Part shown: in pieces, positions 1-12,500 of the stretch
How the letters are laid out: every line of letters begins with the position of its first letter
Numbering within the stretch: the first letter of the stretch is position 1
NCBI GenBank assembly: GCA_947579665.1
Contig: OX388347.1
Coordinates: 27,334,562 to 27,398,561 of the forward strand
Direction of reading: 5' to 3'
Length of the DNA stretch: 64,000 nt
Source: Sympetrum striolatum
Lineage: Eukaryota; Arthropoda; Insecta; Odonata; Libellulidae
The notes under the pieces: model-generated
The model's database searches: none
What the model was told of the DNA's origin: nothing
What the model saw: the letters and a program-made list of their open reading frames with translations, nothing else
Program-made: the position numbers and the translations under genes

Positions 1-1530
1 TCGTCGCAACGAAGCTAATAAAAATAATTTCACCGGAAATACAAAGGCTGTTTGTCTTGTCGGATCACAAAGTTGAGCATGATCACATTAAAATTAAATC
101 TAAAATTTAGCTTATTTTCTCCATTAACCTCTTTAATTTTGAAATCGTTTCAGTGATATTATTATTATTTTGAGAAATTTCCACATCATATGATGCTTCA
201 CGTTATTTAATAAAAAATATGAAAGAGATTCCTACTTATCTTTGAAGATCATATCTGTTCAGAACTTCTTCAGAATAATTCAGGTCTCACAAAGTAGCTA
301 GTTTTTCCGTCATTTTCTCCTTCGATTTCCTAAACCTTATGTGAAAAGAAAAACAATGTTAAGTCCTACCTTTTTCTGATTTAAGAATTTTTAAATCAAT
401 ACCAAGTCGACCGTGTGATAGTTTAAGTACGATGATGTAAATTAAAATCTATTTATTCTATCTAGCATTCCAATGAGGCATACAGCCATAAGCTTATTAA
501 TATAATAATTGATATAATATAATAACTAATATTATACTAATAAGAAACTGTAACTTCAAGATCGGATGGGGTTAAAATAATTATCATAAATTTACGCAAT
601 ATTTAAGTAAATGTATATATTATGGAGCTGTTTCCCGCGTGATGCTTTCACCTAAAGAAATATTTTCTTAATGGTTTCATTTTATCATATCGTATTCTAA
701 ACGAGGGACATTTTGAAAAATATTTTCTTTTGTCACATATTTCAACTTTATTCTGCTACTGGAAACTTGAAATGAGTAACTACTTGCGTGCATTCCTTTT
801 TTTTTGCATACGCAATTACTGCGAGACCATAACTTTCAAACTTCTCGAGTAATTAAATGCCGTCACCACGCTGATAAAGGCAGCTTTTTCTGCCTATTAA
901 TTACCACGAGAAAATTATATCTTAACCGAAATAATTTATGGGGAACTATTTTGTTTACTCCCTTGGAGGCAATCTTATTTTCTTCTGTTTAGTTTCCCAT
1001 TCCTCGACTTGGAAACTTAAAAACTTTAGCTATCTCCTGCAATTGTTTATATAACTTTTATGGGCGACGATATTCGAAGAAAACGTTCTCGGATTCTATT
1101 TTCGGTATTGGGGAACCTTATAAATATTGTTGTTATTCACTCAGAATTGAGGAAAAGTTTTGGAGTAACTTTAAACTGTGGACAGTGGTGGTGGATTCAT
1201 GGCGAATTCGATATACAAACGAGGTGTCCACATTATCGCCGACGAAGGGCCATTAAATTTGCCGCTCTGCCCTACATCCTCTATTCTCTGTTCCCATTAA
1301 ACTGGCATCACTCTTCAGGGACATGGTGGAAAGACATGCTTCGTGGATAGATTTCTCAGATTCTCTCAGATTTTCGTTTTGAGTACCTACATAAAAGGAG
1401 TACAAATGTAGCTACGATGATAACTAGCGATAGTAACTACATGATCAAATATTTTTCTGTATTTTTACTATTTTATTTTTATATAACTCGTCAAGTTTAT
1501 TCAAACTGAGTTCTAAAATTTTGTATTAGC

Positions 1531-1683
1531 ATTTGTATAGGTAGGCTCCCGGTTAGTCATGTGGACAGCGCGTTTGCCTTTGGTGAAAGCGGTCCCGGGT
1601 TCGATTCCCGGTGGGAGCCAATGTGCGAAATGACCTAAGCTGTCGAAGCACTTTTAACAATACTACTACTATTTGTATAGGTA
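1531..1683 (+). mobile_element. tRNA-derived SINE, full-length copy with 13-bp target-site duplication
   Basis: The body (1544-1670, 127 bp) opens with a tRNA-like head. GGCTCCC at 1544 pairs with GGGAGCC near 1613, an A-box-like TAGTCATGTGG lies at 1554, and a perfect B box GGTTCGATTCC at 1598-1608. A tail of about 50 bp follows and ends in a short TAC microsatellite. The 13-bp direct repeat ATTTGTATAGGTA flanks it exactly (1531-1543 and 1671-1683), the mark of retroposition. The tail is shared almost base for base with the reverse copy at 51021-51126, which shows a family rather than a tRNA gene. Confidence 0.88.
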
Positions 1684-1710
1684 CAGGATTTAATATCCTT
1701 TTGTAAAGTG

Positions 1711-1800
1711 TTTAGTCCGAAGGCCGGTTTGTAACTCACCTTCTCTAAAATTAGCTACCAAGAGCTGCTTGTGGGAATGAGGCTGGATGAGGAGTGAGGG
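1711..1800 (+). repeat. Diverged dispersed repeat, copy 1
   Basis: This block has GGCCGGTTTG near its start and GGGAATGAGG near its end. It aligns by eye with the reverse complement of about 8940-9045, which has GTCCGGTTTGGAAC and GGGAATGAGG in the same order and spacing. The family is not recognised. Confidence 0.4.
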
Positions 1801-2079
1801 CCCTTCCTCACCAAACCATAATACTATTACCAGAATATACCTTAATCAGTGCTATTATTAACTCATAACTCAGCATCTAGCATGTCACTGTAGACACGAT
1901 CAAGACTGTGGCAAGCGTAAATGAAAAAGGCATTTTTTCCATCCTGTAACAAATGACAAAAGGTTCCGTTCGTCAGAAAATGGTATCAGAAACAGCTTTA
2001 ATATGTACGAGTAAAATGTTGCTTGCATACTGCAAGCAGATCGACATCACTATTTTCATGTCGGCATCATATCGGTACG

Positions 2080-3075
2080 ACCATCAAAAGAAAAAAATGG
2101 ATTGAAATTTTTCTTAAAATTCGCTGAAATTCCATCGTCTGGCATCGAACCCGGGTCTTTACTGTTGAACTTACTATGCAGCACAATAGAACATCGCCAT
2201 CTCTAACTATGTGTGAAAATTCAAGCAGAAATATGGGCTACAACTGCCTCAAAAGACGTTCTAATTTTCACGAATTTAAATGGCTCTCTGGCTTCGAACC
2301 AAGGACGATCTTGGAAATCTAAAAAATGCTTCTGAAAGTTATTTTTAATCTCTATCTACATGCCGAATTTCAAGTTTCTATATTGTTGGGAAAAGGTTCA
2401 AAATAATTATTGAAAATCGGATCAGTTACTCATTGTAGAGACGCCTGGTGTCGAACCCAGGACACATTGACAGCTGGGAGTGCACAGTTTGATTTGTATA
2501 CACTTAATCTTTCTTAGTGCAAAGTTTGAAGTCTTTATCGTGCCGGGAAGTACCTATAATTTGTTTCCGTTATCTCCGTAAGAAATGCATTGAGGAATTT
2601 AAATGGCCCTCTGGGATCGAACCAAGTACCATCAGCGAATATGTAAAATAAGATCCTGAAATTTATTATTGATCTCCAACTCCATGCCAAATTTCAAGTT
2701 TCCATGCCATCGGGAAAGTGTCCAAAAAAAATCTTAAAAATCGCCACAATGCATTTTAAACGGCCGATTTTTGCCCCGACCTAGCATCGAACCATGGACC
2801 ATATTCGGCAATTTCATTTTCATTTTTGTTGGATATGCACGGCTTCTAACGATATCTCGAATTTCAACTTTCTCCTTTTACGGAAAGTGCCTCAAAAAAA
2901 TTTTCGAAAATCCCCGCCATGTAATCTTATGGGGAAAATCGCGACTTTGGGGCCTTCTGGAATCGAACCTATGACACCGAGGTTCAAGGTCGGCTTTTTC
3001 CTGGAGGTTACACGTCATGGCCATAACGTCGTAAAAATTTCAAGTCGGTGGCACTTGTGGAACATGGTTAGAATT
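2080..3075. repeat. Tandem array of six diverged ~150-176 bp units with B-box-like motifs
   Basis: A TCGAAC core, usually in the context ctgg.nTCGAACC, recurs at 2145, 2294, 2451, 2617, 2787 and 2963. The spacings are 149, 157, 166, 170 and 176 bp. Most units also hold a shared block AATTTCAAGTTT followed by GGGAAAGTG-like sequence (for example near 2369, 2690 and 2862). Read on the minus strand the core is GGTTCGAnnCC, a pol III B box as found in tRNA-derived repeats. The units are strongly diverged, so the array is old. The best guess is an amplified tRNA-derived element. Confidence 0.65.
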
Positions 3076-3088
3076 TTGATCCCCTATG

Positions 3089-3205
3089 AATGAATGAATG
3101 AATGAGTGAGTGTGTATATAGGTATATCCGGAGAAGCGTCTATATATAATAGATGATATATGAATGAATCCGGAGAAGCATCTATATATAATAGATAAGG
3201 ATATG
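3089..3205. repeat. Microsatellite/minisatellite just before an exon
   Basis: A (GAAT)n run at about 3089-3105 degrades into GAGTGAGTGTG. It is followed by two copies, about 43 bp apart, of a block reading ATCCGGAGAAGC and then TCTATATATAATAGAT (near 3126 and 3168). The array ends about 100 bp upstream of the exon at 3300. Confidence 0.8.
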
Positions 3206-3299
3206 TGTACATAAGGACTCATCTCCGACCACCCCTGATTTCCTTTACCATTTCAGTACATTACGTAACAAACCTTGATATTTGTTTTCTCTCTTTCAG

Positions 3300-3500
3300 G
3301 GCAAACAAACTCCTCTGCATCTCGCATCTGCCGCTGGACAGCTCGAGGTCTGCCGTCTCCTTCTGGAGCTGGGCGCCAGCATCGACGCCACAGACGATCA
3401 AGGGCAGAAGCCCATTCACGCAGCGGCCAAAAACAACTATCCGGAAGTGGCTCAGCTGTTTCTTCAACAACAGCCCTCTCTCGTGCTGGCGGCTGCTAAG
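3300..3500 (+). CDS. nompC: nompC exon: two ankyrin repeats (first exon visible)
   Basis: The exon is 201 bp, phase 0 to 0, with acceptor TTTCTCTCTTTCAG and donor AAG|GTAAAA. It encodes residues 1-67 of the visible protein. Two ankyrin repeats are present: one begins GKQTPLHLASAAGQ, the second QGQKPIHAAAKNN. Both keep the TPLH/PIH turn and the following AA helix start. The second repeat ends in FLQQQPSLV, a stretch typical of NompC. The exon holds exactly two repeat units, as do several others in this gene. Confidence 0.93.
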
Positions 3501-6500
3501 GTAAAAACGGCGATATAACTACAGGTTACTCGAGTGTTAAAGCTAACGCGTATGCTTCGTAATTCCGAAGGCAGTGCGTGGCCGCCTTACTTTTCGACAC
3601 TTTAATGAACAGCCGAGGGCATACCGCGGTTTCCGCCAGCGCAAGAAGGGCCACGGCGGTTTATGGTAATTAAAATACGGTCCCGGCTGAGTAATTTTAC
3701 CTCGCGAGGAGTCGTGTTTGACTGAATTGCTCTCTCGGGCAAAGAGTAATTTATCCTAAGAGCGGGGAGACATCTCAAACAGCCCTCTTTCTACTTTTTT
3801 GGGCGAAATAACAGCGCAAACGACCCGGGAGTTTAAAGCAATCCATGGGGAACAATTTCGCCATCTTGAATCGTAACTCGTAGAAATTAATGTTGCCGCG
3901 ATGCTTCCTGCGAAGGCTGCGGGCATTTTTTGCAGCTTTCCACTTAATTAAAACATCTGACTTGCGATAATTAACTCCATGTGGTCGATGGGCTTAATTA
4001 TATCTCTCGCAGCGCTGCCCATCGCGGCTTTGCATTTATCGATGCCGTTTTTTTATTTCAGGATTAAAACTCGTGGCCATAGCAATAATAGTTTGGCCGT
4101 ATAACGTCTATTTTTTTTCGGGGTGAGTCGAATTCTCGGGCTTATAATTGAAAGAAGAGGAATTGCTGAATTCGCTGATTTTTTTCGGATTCGAATTTAC
4201 AAGATGGTGTTCCTCGTAAGATATACGAGCGGCAAGTTTTTTTTATAATCCTTGCAAGGGTGATTCGATGATTCTCGGTCAGAATTTGATACCAAATAAT
4301 CTTTTCAGATCATCATACTCTTGTTAGTTTGAATAGATTGACGAGTAACTTCTTACGATTCAATTTATATTTCAGATAAATATTAAAATTTTTGGTCAAT
4401 CGGGTTGAATTTTTGAATTTATATGAGTTTGAGAATACATAATATAATCGTAACGGATATTTGCATACTGAGGAGATATTACTTAGAAATGAAATTTTTG
4501 ACGTATTAATATGTTGAGGAAATATTACGTGTACCAGTTGAATTAGTGCAAGTAGAATCTTTCTCCTTCGCAAGCATCTCCTAAATAAATAGTTGGGTAC
4601 CTTATTTTTAACACCTTGGAACCTGAAAATATCATCCATCTGTGTGAGATTGGGAAAAAATGTTGTTCTATAAAAATATATTTATTTTTATCCAAATATA
4701 AAGTATGTAAATACTTTATAAATAGCAAAATATTTTCAAATATATCTATAAACATAAAGTTTAAATCAAAACATATGAATTTTAGTGAGAGAACGATCAT
4801 TTAATACCACAGTCCTCAAAATGATATTCCTGCGTGACATAAGAAATGCATTTCTGCCAATATCATCACTTTCATTATATAACTTAGTCCCTGTAATAAT
4901 CATCAGAATACGGCGCATCAATTATGTCTTATAAAGGTAGAAAAAATATTGAATGAATTCTAATTTAACAGATATGTTATCCACCTTCTCTTGGGAACTT
5001 ACTAAATTGATCAAAAAGTTGCTGAATTGGCAAACTTTAATTTTCAAATTCTTTCATGTGATGCCTACTTATAGGGTGAAGCTTCATAGATAACGGCTTT
5101 ATCATAGACTAAACTATTTTTTACCGAGTAAAAAATTTAAATCATTCAATTCTCTAAGCTTTATTTTTAGTCTATTTCTATGTGCATTGACCTAGTTTCC
5201 AAGCAAGGCATAGAAACATTTTGTTATAAACATAAAATAAGGCAATGTAAGGTTTACTTTGGAGAATATCCCCTGCAGGGATGGCGGCTTGGAGCAAACA
5301 TCTCCTCTTCAGAGAGATCGTCGTAGCTCGTTACACTTCATACTGCCATCACACGGTGTTGTCCATAAACACCGCTGTACCAACTTCCCCAAAAGTCATG
5401 TTTTCGGGAAAACGGGGTTTGCCGCTCCTGTTTAATTTTCGCTCTTTGCCTTATTCGATTATCGTTGATGGCCTTCTCTCGTTAAAGAATGGAATTTGAG
5501 GGGAAGGTGGAGATTGGATGGACACGAAAGAGTACACAGAACACGAAAGAGTACTCTTACTTGAGGGCCTCCGACCCTGACCTTTAAACTTAATCATGCA
5601 AGTGTTTCATTATGTGCACAGGAATTCATGGTCGGCGGCCACTGTCAAATGTATGTTCATGCACCATATGGCTTTGAAACTTTGCTCAAGGTTTTCGGCA
5701 GTAGCCTGGATAAAACACTGATTTAGTACGCAGTTCTTATATTGATGCTGGTAGAAATGCATTCTCCATTAATGATTATTGTAAATAAACATACAAAGAT
5801 CTGTGGTCATATATCATACGTGGCTTATTACATGGGAATCTGTTGTGTCAGATCTCTTTTGATCGACACAATTTATCAACATTTCCCTAATTATTAGTCT
5901 CTAAGAGTTGATAATTATTTCTAAATTTTCATATGCGGATGATGTGGTGAAAACAAAACAGCTGGATCTTTCCATTTCCATCTGAATTAAAAAAAAAGTC
6001 CCTATTACGCTTTACTGATTCCCATTAGGATATATTCTCTATTAATTAAAATATTAAGAATATATTTCTTAAATACTTAATTGTTTCTATATTTTCCACT
6101 TTAGGATTCACACCTTTTACAAGATTTCTGTTAATGATTTGACTTCTTTGTAGTATTGAGATTGCTAAGATTGGTTAGTGAAAACTTTTTATGGTTGCAT
6201 TACAGACAGCCTCCAATGTAATGGAGATACATTTCTTTCCATTCATTCCGTACAGTTTGAAAATGGTATTTCCATGTATAGCCAAATGAACAATTAATAT
6301 CAATGATAATGGCCATGTTTTCAACGACAGCATGTACAAACTCGATTAATCCATATTTCTCTAGCAATAGATATTTTTTTCATAGTTATCGAGATTTACC
6401 TATAAGTTACCAATAATGAACCGTGTATTTTAAACATTTAGCAGTAGCATTAAAGTTCTGAAATATTCTAATTTCGAGTTTGAAATTACCGTGAAAATGA

Positions 6501-9500
6501 TCCTTTTCCCTCATTATGGTACCATTCCATCACTAGTTAATTAATAATTAACTAGTGATCGCTTGAACCCAAAATATCGAATCGATATGAAGAAAACATG
6601 AAAAATTCATTTTAATGGACTATCGTTAATTTTTAACGAAGGATCAATTGAAATTTTCCGTTGGGTAAATATTTTATTCATTGCTTTCCATATTTTCTCC
6701 CTGCAGCCGGAATTTTCTCTTCAATTTTATGGAAATAAAAATATTACATTTTTATCGCGATCGGACCCATTGAGAGTCATTCTGTCGAGGCCAATACTTT
6801 AATGGAAATGATAAAGGACGAATTTGAAAATGTTTCGATGGGAACACCACTTTATCCCATTAGATTTTCATGCAGTTTTTCAGCTTTTCCTCACCGCCAA
6901 ATTGGCCCTAGAACTTCCATCCGAATTTACATCCTTAAGCCGGATTAATTCCGCGAAAATCTCAGGGCTTAATGAGCTGATATATCAGATCCCTTCTAGA
7001 TATTCGGGATGAAATTTTATTTCCAAAAAAGTAGCAAAAAAGGAAATATAGATCGGAGGCCCCTCTTCTCCCTCTTCTTTTCACTTCGTTGCACTTTTCC
7101 TAAGCTCATTCTCCATTGAAAGCTAAAGATCCGTCTTTCGCCATCGACCGAAAGTCCTCCTATTTACCCTCTGCCACTTCTTTAAAGGGCATATTCCACG
7201 CTCGGACATCGGACGAGCAACAACCGATAATCACCATCAGAGTATGCTCCAAGTGCATTAACGCCCCGGATAGTAATGACTTTGGAAATAATGCAGCCTC
7301 CCCTTCCAATCAGATATAACTACATCAGTACAGATGTACACAAGTACAGATTGTAAATGCGAAATTCCCATTTTAAACTGCCTATGATGTAGAGATATAA
7401 CTTTTCGGTATTCATCGGAATCAATCTAAGAATAATGTTTATTAAGAAAATATAATTATCATTGATAAAGTTTCTGTCACTTTGAATTAATAAAGCCCTC
7501 GGATAGCTATATAGGTAACGTGTTCGCGTTTGGCGGAAGTGGACCCGGGTTCAATTCCCTGGAGGGCCCAAGAGGTTAATCCAGAAATGTGAAAAACCTT
7601 GGGAAGCTACCTGAATTAATAAGTAACGGGTTCAAGCGGTCTAGAAAAACCACATGGCGTGGGAGTCGATATGCTGACCACTTATCACCCTCAGTGAATA
7701 CCGCCTGGCTTGGCCATATTCTGTAATGGGGTACCCCGCCATGGACTTAAACTTTTTAAACTATAATGGTAAAATTTAAGAAAATGCATGGAAAGCGGAT
7801 ATATGTATGAGAATCAGTAATTATTATCAGCTGCGATTGATTGATTCACTCAACTTTTCTATTCAGAATTAATTCAAATACTTTACTGGAGACAATTTTA
7901 CCATGCATTTTTTCTTAGCTTGCACTGTTTTGATATACTGTTTTTGTACTACTAGAGAACACTTGTGCTAATTATTCAAAAACCAATTTTAAGAAAAATC
8001 TTAACTAAGGATTCTTCCATGAACCAAAAAACCCGGAAAATTTTCTGAGAGTGCTTTATAGCTAGACCGTCCACGAAAATAGTATCCACGAATTTTTTTG
8101 CGCCTCACCTAACATTCGACTAAAGTCATGCGCCCCCCAAAACCTCGGGCAACCATCCTGCTCTGATAGCCACGCACTTACGCTGTGATCATTTTCTCTT
8201 ACAGGACGGGAATACTTGCGCTCACATAGCGGCGATGCAAGGATCCGTACGCGTGTTGGAGGAGTTGATGAAGTTCGACCGCCAAGGTGTGATAAGTGCA
8301 CGGAACAGGATGACGGAGGCCACGCCTCTGCAGTTGGCGGCGGAAGGCGGGCACGCGGAAGTGGTTAAGGTGCTGGTGAGAGCCGGAGCATCTTGCTCCG
8401 ATGAGAACAAGGTAAGGCCCTCGAGGGAATTTCGTGACCTCCGTGGGAAATTCGACTCGGATGGCCCCACTTGCTTCCCATTAAAAGCCGTTGGCATTGT
8501 TATGATATTGCATAGCAGATAAAGTAGAAAGAACAAGTTTTATTTATTGGGTACGAAAATTTTCCGTTCCTGCTGTTATAACTAAATAGTAGAAATATTT
8601 CAATCAAACTTTTTGTACACTTCCACAGCAAATTTCATCTGACGACATTTGTTGCCAGCAAACTAGCATCATCAAGCATGGGAATTTTTTCAATTCACCA
8701 TTTCGTATACATTCATCGATGAACTGGAAAAATACCTTTGCCGTGTGATGCTAATTATACGAAAGTTGTCGCTAAATTAAATGTGCTATAGAAGATTTGA
8801 GAAGTTTTATTTCTATTATTATAATCTTTCTCGAGGTAATGCCTTACATATCGAGTTTATTTGCCATCTGCTCATTGAGTTGTAACTCGTGTAGATGATT
8901 TTCGCTAACTGTTTCTATCTCAGTGAGTGACTCCCTTTCCTCTTGCTAGTAAACCTCATTCCCTCCCCAGAACTATTGGAAGTTGATGATTAAAGGATGA
9001 GGTTCCAAACCGGACTGGACATTCTGCTCTAAAGCAACAAATGTATTTGATGAACTCATTTCTTAGTTTTTAGAGCTTTTACCCATCATTAGGCACAAAC
9101 TTTGTTACTGCTCAATATTACGGTTCAAGAAGGGAATGGACAATGGCCTAAATTATGTGGATTTTATTTTTTGTTGTAGTTAAATAATTTTTATTTAAAT
9201 GAGCAAATCTCAGAAAGAAATGACACTTCCCGTCAATATTATTTTCTACAGTACTGTATAAGTAAAACTTGTCATTATTACTTCTTTAAGAACTCCCTCC
9301 CAAATAATGATAGATAGAATAGAATTTCCATTTATCGATCTCAAAAAGAAGAAAAGAGATTCTAAAATGTATTTAATTTGATTTCATTTTGGTGTGGAGA
9401 CTGCAACCCGCAGCTCTGATTCAATTTTCAAAGTTAATTTTGGTAACCAAAATGAAATTATCTTAACTCGCTTCAATAATTACATCAAGCAAGCGTAATC

Positions 9501-12500
9501 GATTGAATTTCATTTAATATGTGAAACAAAATGAAGCAATTAAGTCACAGGCTATGGCGTAAAGTAATATTGGCAACAGTTTCGCATTTTATGTCAAGAA
9601 ATTCTTCGCCATCCCATCAATTTCATCTGTCCCTGAAAACTCTGTTATATCCACTTTAAAATGCAATCAGTATGTAGCACATCTCCATAATATATTGGTG
9701 CCAAAAATGTGAATATTTTAAATTTTCCAAATTTTAATTAGTTCAGGGTTTACATCCATAATTAAGTATTTTTAAATGTCTTAATGCATAATTAATGCGT
9801 TCAATGTTTTTATAACAGCATTTAATCCTTTGAATAATCTGTTGTCATTTTCCAAATATTCATTTTATGTTTACAAATTCTTTTTAATCCTTTATCCTGC
9901 TTAACCTACTATTTCTAAATATCCTTAAAATCCCTGAGCGGAGCGGATTAAAAATTTGATTAGCGTAATTCCAAAAATCTCGCAATTAGAGCTCTTTTGA
10001 AGAGCGCTCTTTATACTTTCCAAACTCGTATTTTCCAGTAATTTTCCTTGAAATCCTTTTCTGGGTACTTTAGATTAGGAGTTTTAGAAACGCGACATTA
10101 AAACAGGCAAAAGCTGTTTAAAATTTTTGTGCCGAAGAAATCCAAAGGAATGTGGGTCATTCCAAAGAGAATTGAGTCGAGCTCTTCTCGGCTACCACTG
10201 CCCGCTGAAATTTAGTTTCGATTAAGGAAGGGATATCTCTACACTATGAAGATACGACTTTTAAAATGTACACAAATATAATATAATTTTATATATTGCT
10301 AAAATAAGGCACATTTCCATAAAAATCGTATTAAATATCATTAATAATTAACAATGATAATTAATAATCATATTAAATATCATTGTTAATAATATTTATT
10401 TTCCCATTTAATTGTAAAACCATATTCTTCGTCTATACGAAATGAAATAGCAAATAACTTGATTTATGGGCTCTTAACTTAATATCTCACAATTTTTTTA
10501 TTTGAAGAGTTGATTCTTTAAAATTTTTGGGATTATCGGAACGTATTTAAAAGACAATATTTAGCAGCTTTAATATTTTTATTTATTTATTTTTATTTCA
10601 TAAACCCCGCAAACATCCATTTTCTGGACTCTTACAGTGGTAGGTATTAACAACAACAATTTCATAAGACCATTCCCTAATCTAGCCGGGATTCAAACCC
10701 GGGACCGTGGGGTTGGAGCGATACCGTGCGAGCACGCTAACCACTCCGCGGCCACAGCCAGAAATTTTACATTTGTATTAATCATCATCGTGAAATATTA
10801 AGGGGAAAGGGGTTGGTGAAGACTGTAATTGAAGGTAGAATTCCGGGGAAAAACAGAGGGGAAGACAGAGACAAAAGTTGTTGGGTGATATAATGGGGTT
10901 AACTATAAGGAAATGAAGAAGAGGGCGCTTAATAGGGGATTTTGATTGTACATGAACCTACCGAAAGGTAGAACTATCATGATGATGATTAATCTTTAGA
11001 AGTTTTTTCTTATCTATTTACCGAAAACGCAATTACCGAAAGAATTTATCCCTCCAATAATTGTAATGCTGCGGTAGTATCGTAATAATTAGGCGGTGCT
11101 TTAGATCTTCATCAATAAAATATCGGTATGAATCGACGACGTATTCAAATTAAAAAAGTTATATATCTTAACAGCGTGCTGATGATATGCAGAATTCTAT
11201 TACTTTGCAGAATCTCATCGGAATCACCTCCTCTATGAATTTGATCAATTATTTCACGTCAGCGGAGAATCAAGATAATCGATCGAAATTTCCTTTCCAC
11301 GCCAACGCACGCGGTTCACAACGAATACTGCCCAAAAACATCCCGTTATGGGCCTCCACAAAATGCGCCCTCTGCTATTTCACCAACGAATTAGGGAGGG
11401 CCATGCTGCGTGGACCACAAGATAGGCTGACTTTACGGTCGTTAAATACGACTCTCTCGCGTATCCGAGAGGTCCTTTCTGCGCCGTGTTTACGCTCCAT
11501 TATCCCCACGACTTTTTAACAAGTTCCATTTTCAAGCGTCGATCGCAGTCACTGCCCCGACCGATCTCATTGGCGAGCCTTCGACCCACTCTGTTCCCTT
11601 CTTCTGCTTTCTTCTCACGTTTGTTCCTAACAAATTACTTTTAGTTCGGACTGATATCGACTTTCACTAATACCAAGCACTCTCCAACACACTTTTTATC
11701 CCTTTCCACTGACGAAGGAGATATTTAGCTTACTCAACGTAAACCTTTAAACCTTCAGTACTTTAGAAACTAGTATTAAATGATTCCATGGTCATGCGAT
11801 TTCTCTGAGCTACATTTTGTGGAAATATTGAATTTCATCATTTTTCTAGTCTAATTTGCATTAACTCAATTTGACTCCATTTAAGAACCATTATTTCATT
11901 TAAATTTCATTCTTTTCTTATAATAACATTAAGAGAACTTTTCTCAGGCATCACTGGGTGATGTTGATTAAAATCATAATTAAAACTAATTTTAGAATAT
12001 CGCAATCTTATATATAAGTTGCCACCGGTTTCCTTGTATAGATAGATCAACTTTTATTATAATGGCCTCTATATCAGAGTTCTCCAATCTTTTATTACTA
12101 ACTAGTCGATTCGCTCCAAAAAATTGAGGGCCGTCGACAATATGTGTGCAAATTTATAGTTGTTATTTAAAATTAATAGTAATTCATCAAAAATCGTAAT
12201 ATTTAAAATAATATTACGAATGTGTGTAAAGTAGTATTTTGTTTCAATTTTTAGGGTAAATTTCAAACTGCATTTTCCTTTACTTACAATATTCATAGGT
12301 TGCAACAGATAACGGAATAAATCCTTTAAGCCTCAATACTTACCAGGCCGCGAGTAGAACAACCTTGATTTGTGTGTATAATCTGAAAAGAGCTCGTAAA
12401 AAATATCTTTTTCCTCTTTGTCAAGAGATTACAGACCCTTTCCTTTGACAGATTACACACCAGACCAAACCAGATTTTATCCTTATCCGATGGTCGCGGT

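Larger units (their letters stand above)
1..3299 (+). other. Non-coding stretch upstream of first visible nompC exon (intron, 5' part outside window)
   Basis: No exon was recognised here. It is most simply the 3' part of an nompC intron, because the exon at 3300 starts in phase 0 inside the ankyrin region behind a normal acceptor. The first 1.5 kb is plain AT-rich sequence. Then come a SINE (1531-1683), a diverged dispersed repeat near 1711-1800, a tandem array (about 2080-3075) and a short minisatellite (3089-3195). Short ORFs such as 1060-1350 show no recognisable protein. Confidence 0.7.
3501..8204 (+). other. nompC: nompC intron, 4.7 kb
   Basis: The intron runs from GTAAAA at 3501 to TTACAG at 8204. 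It carries a 31-bp palindrome (6529-6559), a 14-bp direct duplication ACACGAAAGAGTAC (5522 and 5541), and a SINE with target-site duplication (7483-7622). The rest is AT-rich sequence without a recognisable gene. ORFs such as 4313-4639 and 5281-5499 are low-complexity or without recognisable protein. Confidence 0.9.

Noticed and set aside
1544..1617. Functional tRNA gene
   Set aside because: The head has paired ends and a good B box, but an added tail, flanking duplications and a second copy with the same tail show a SINE. No convincing anticodon arm was found.
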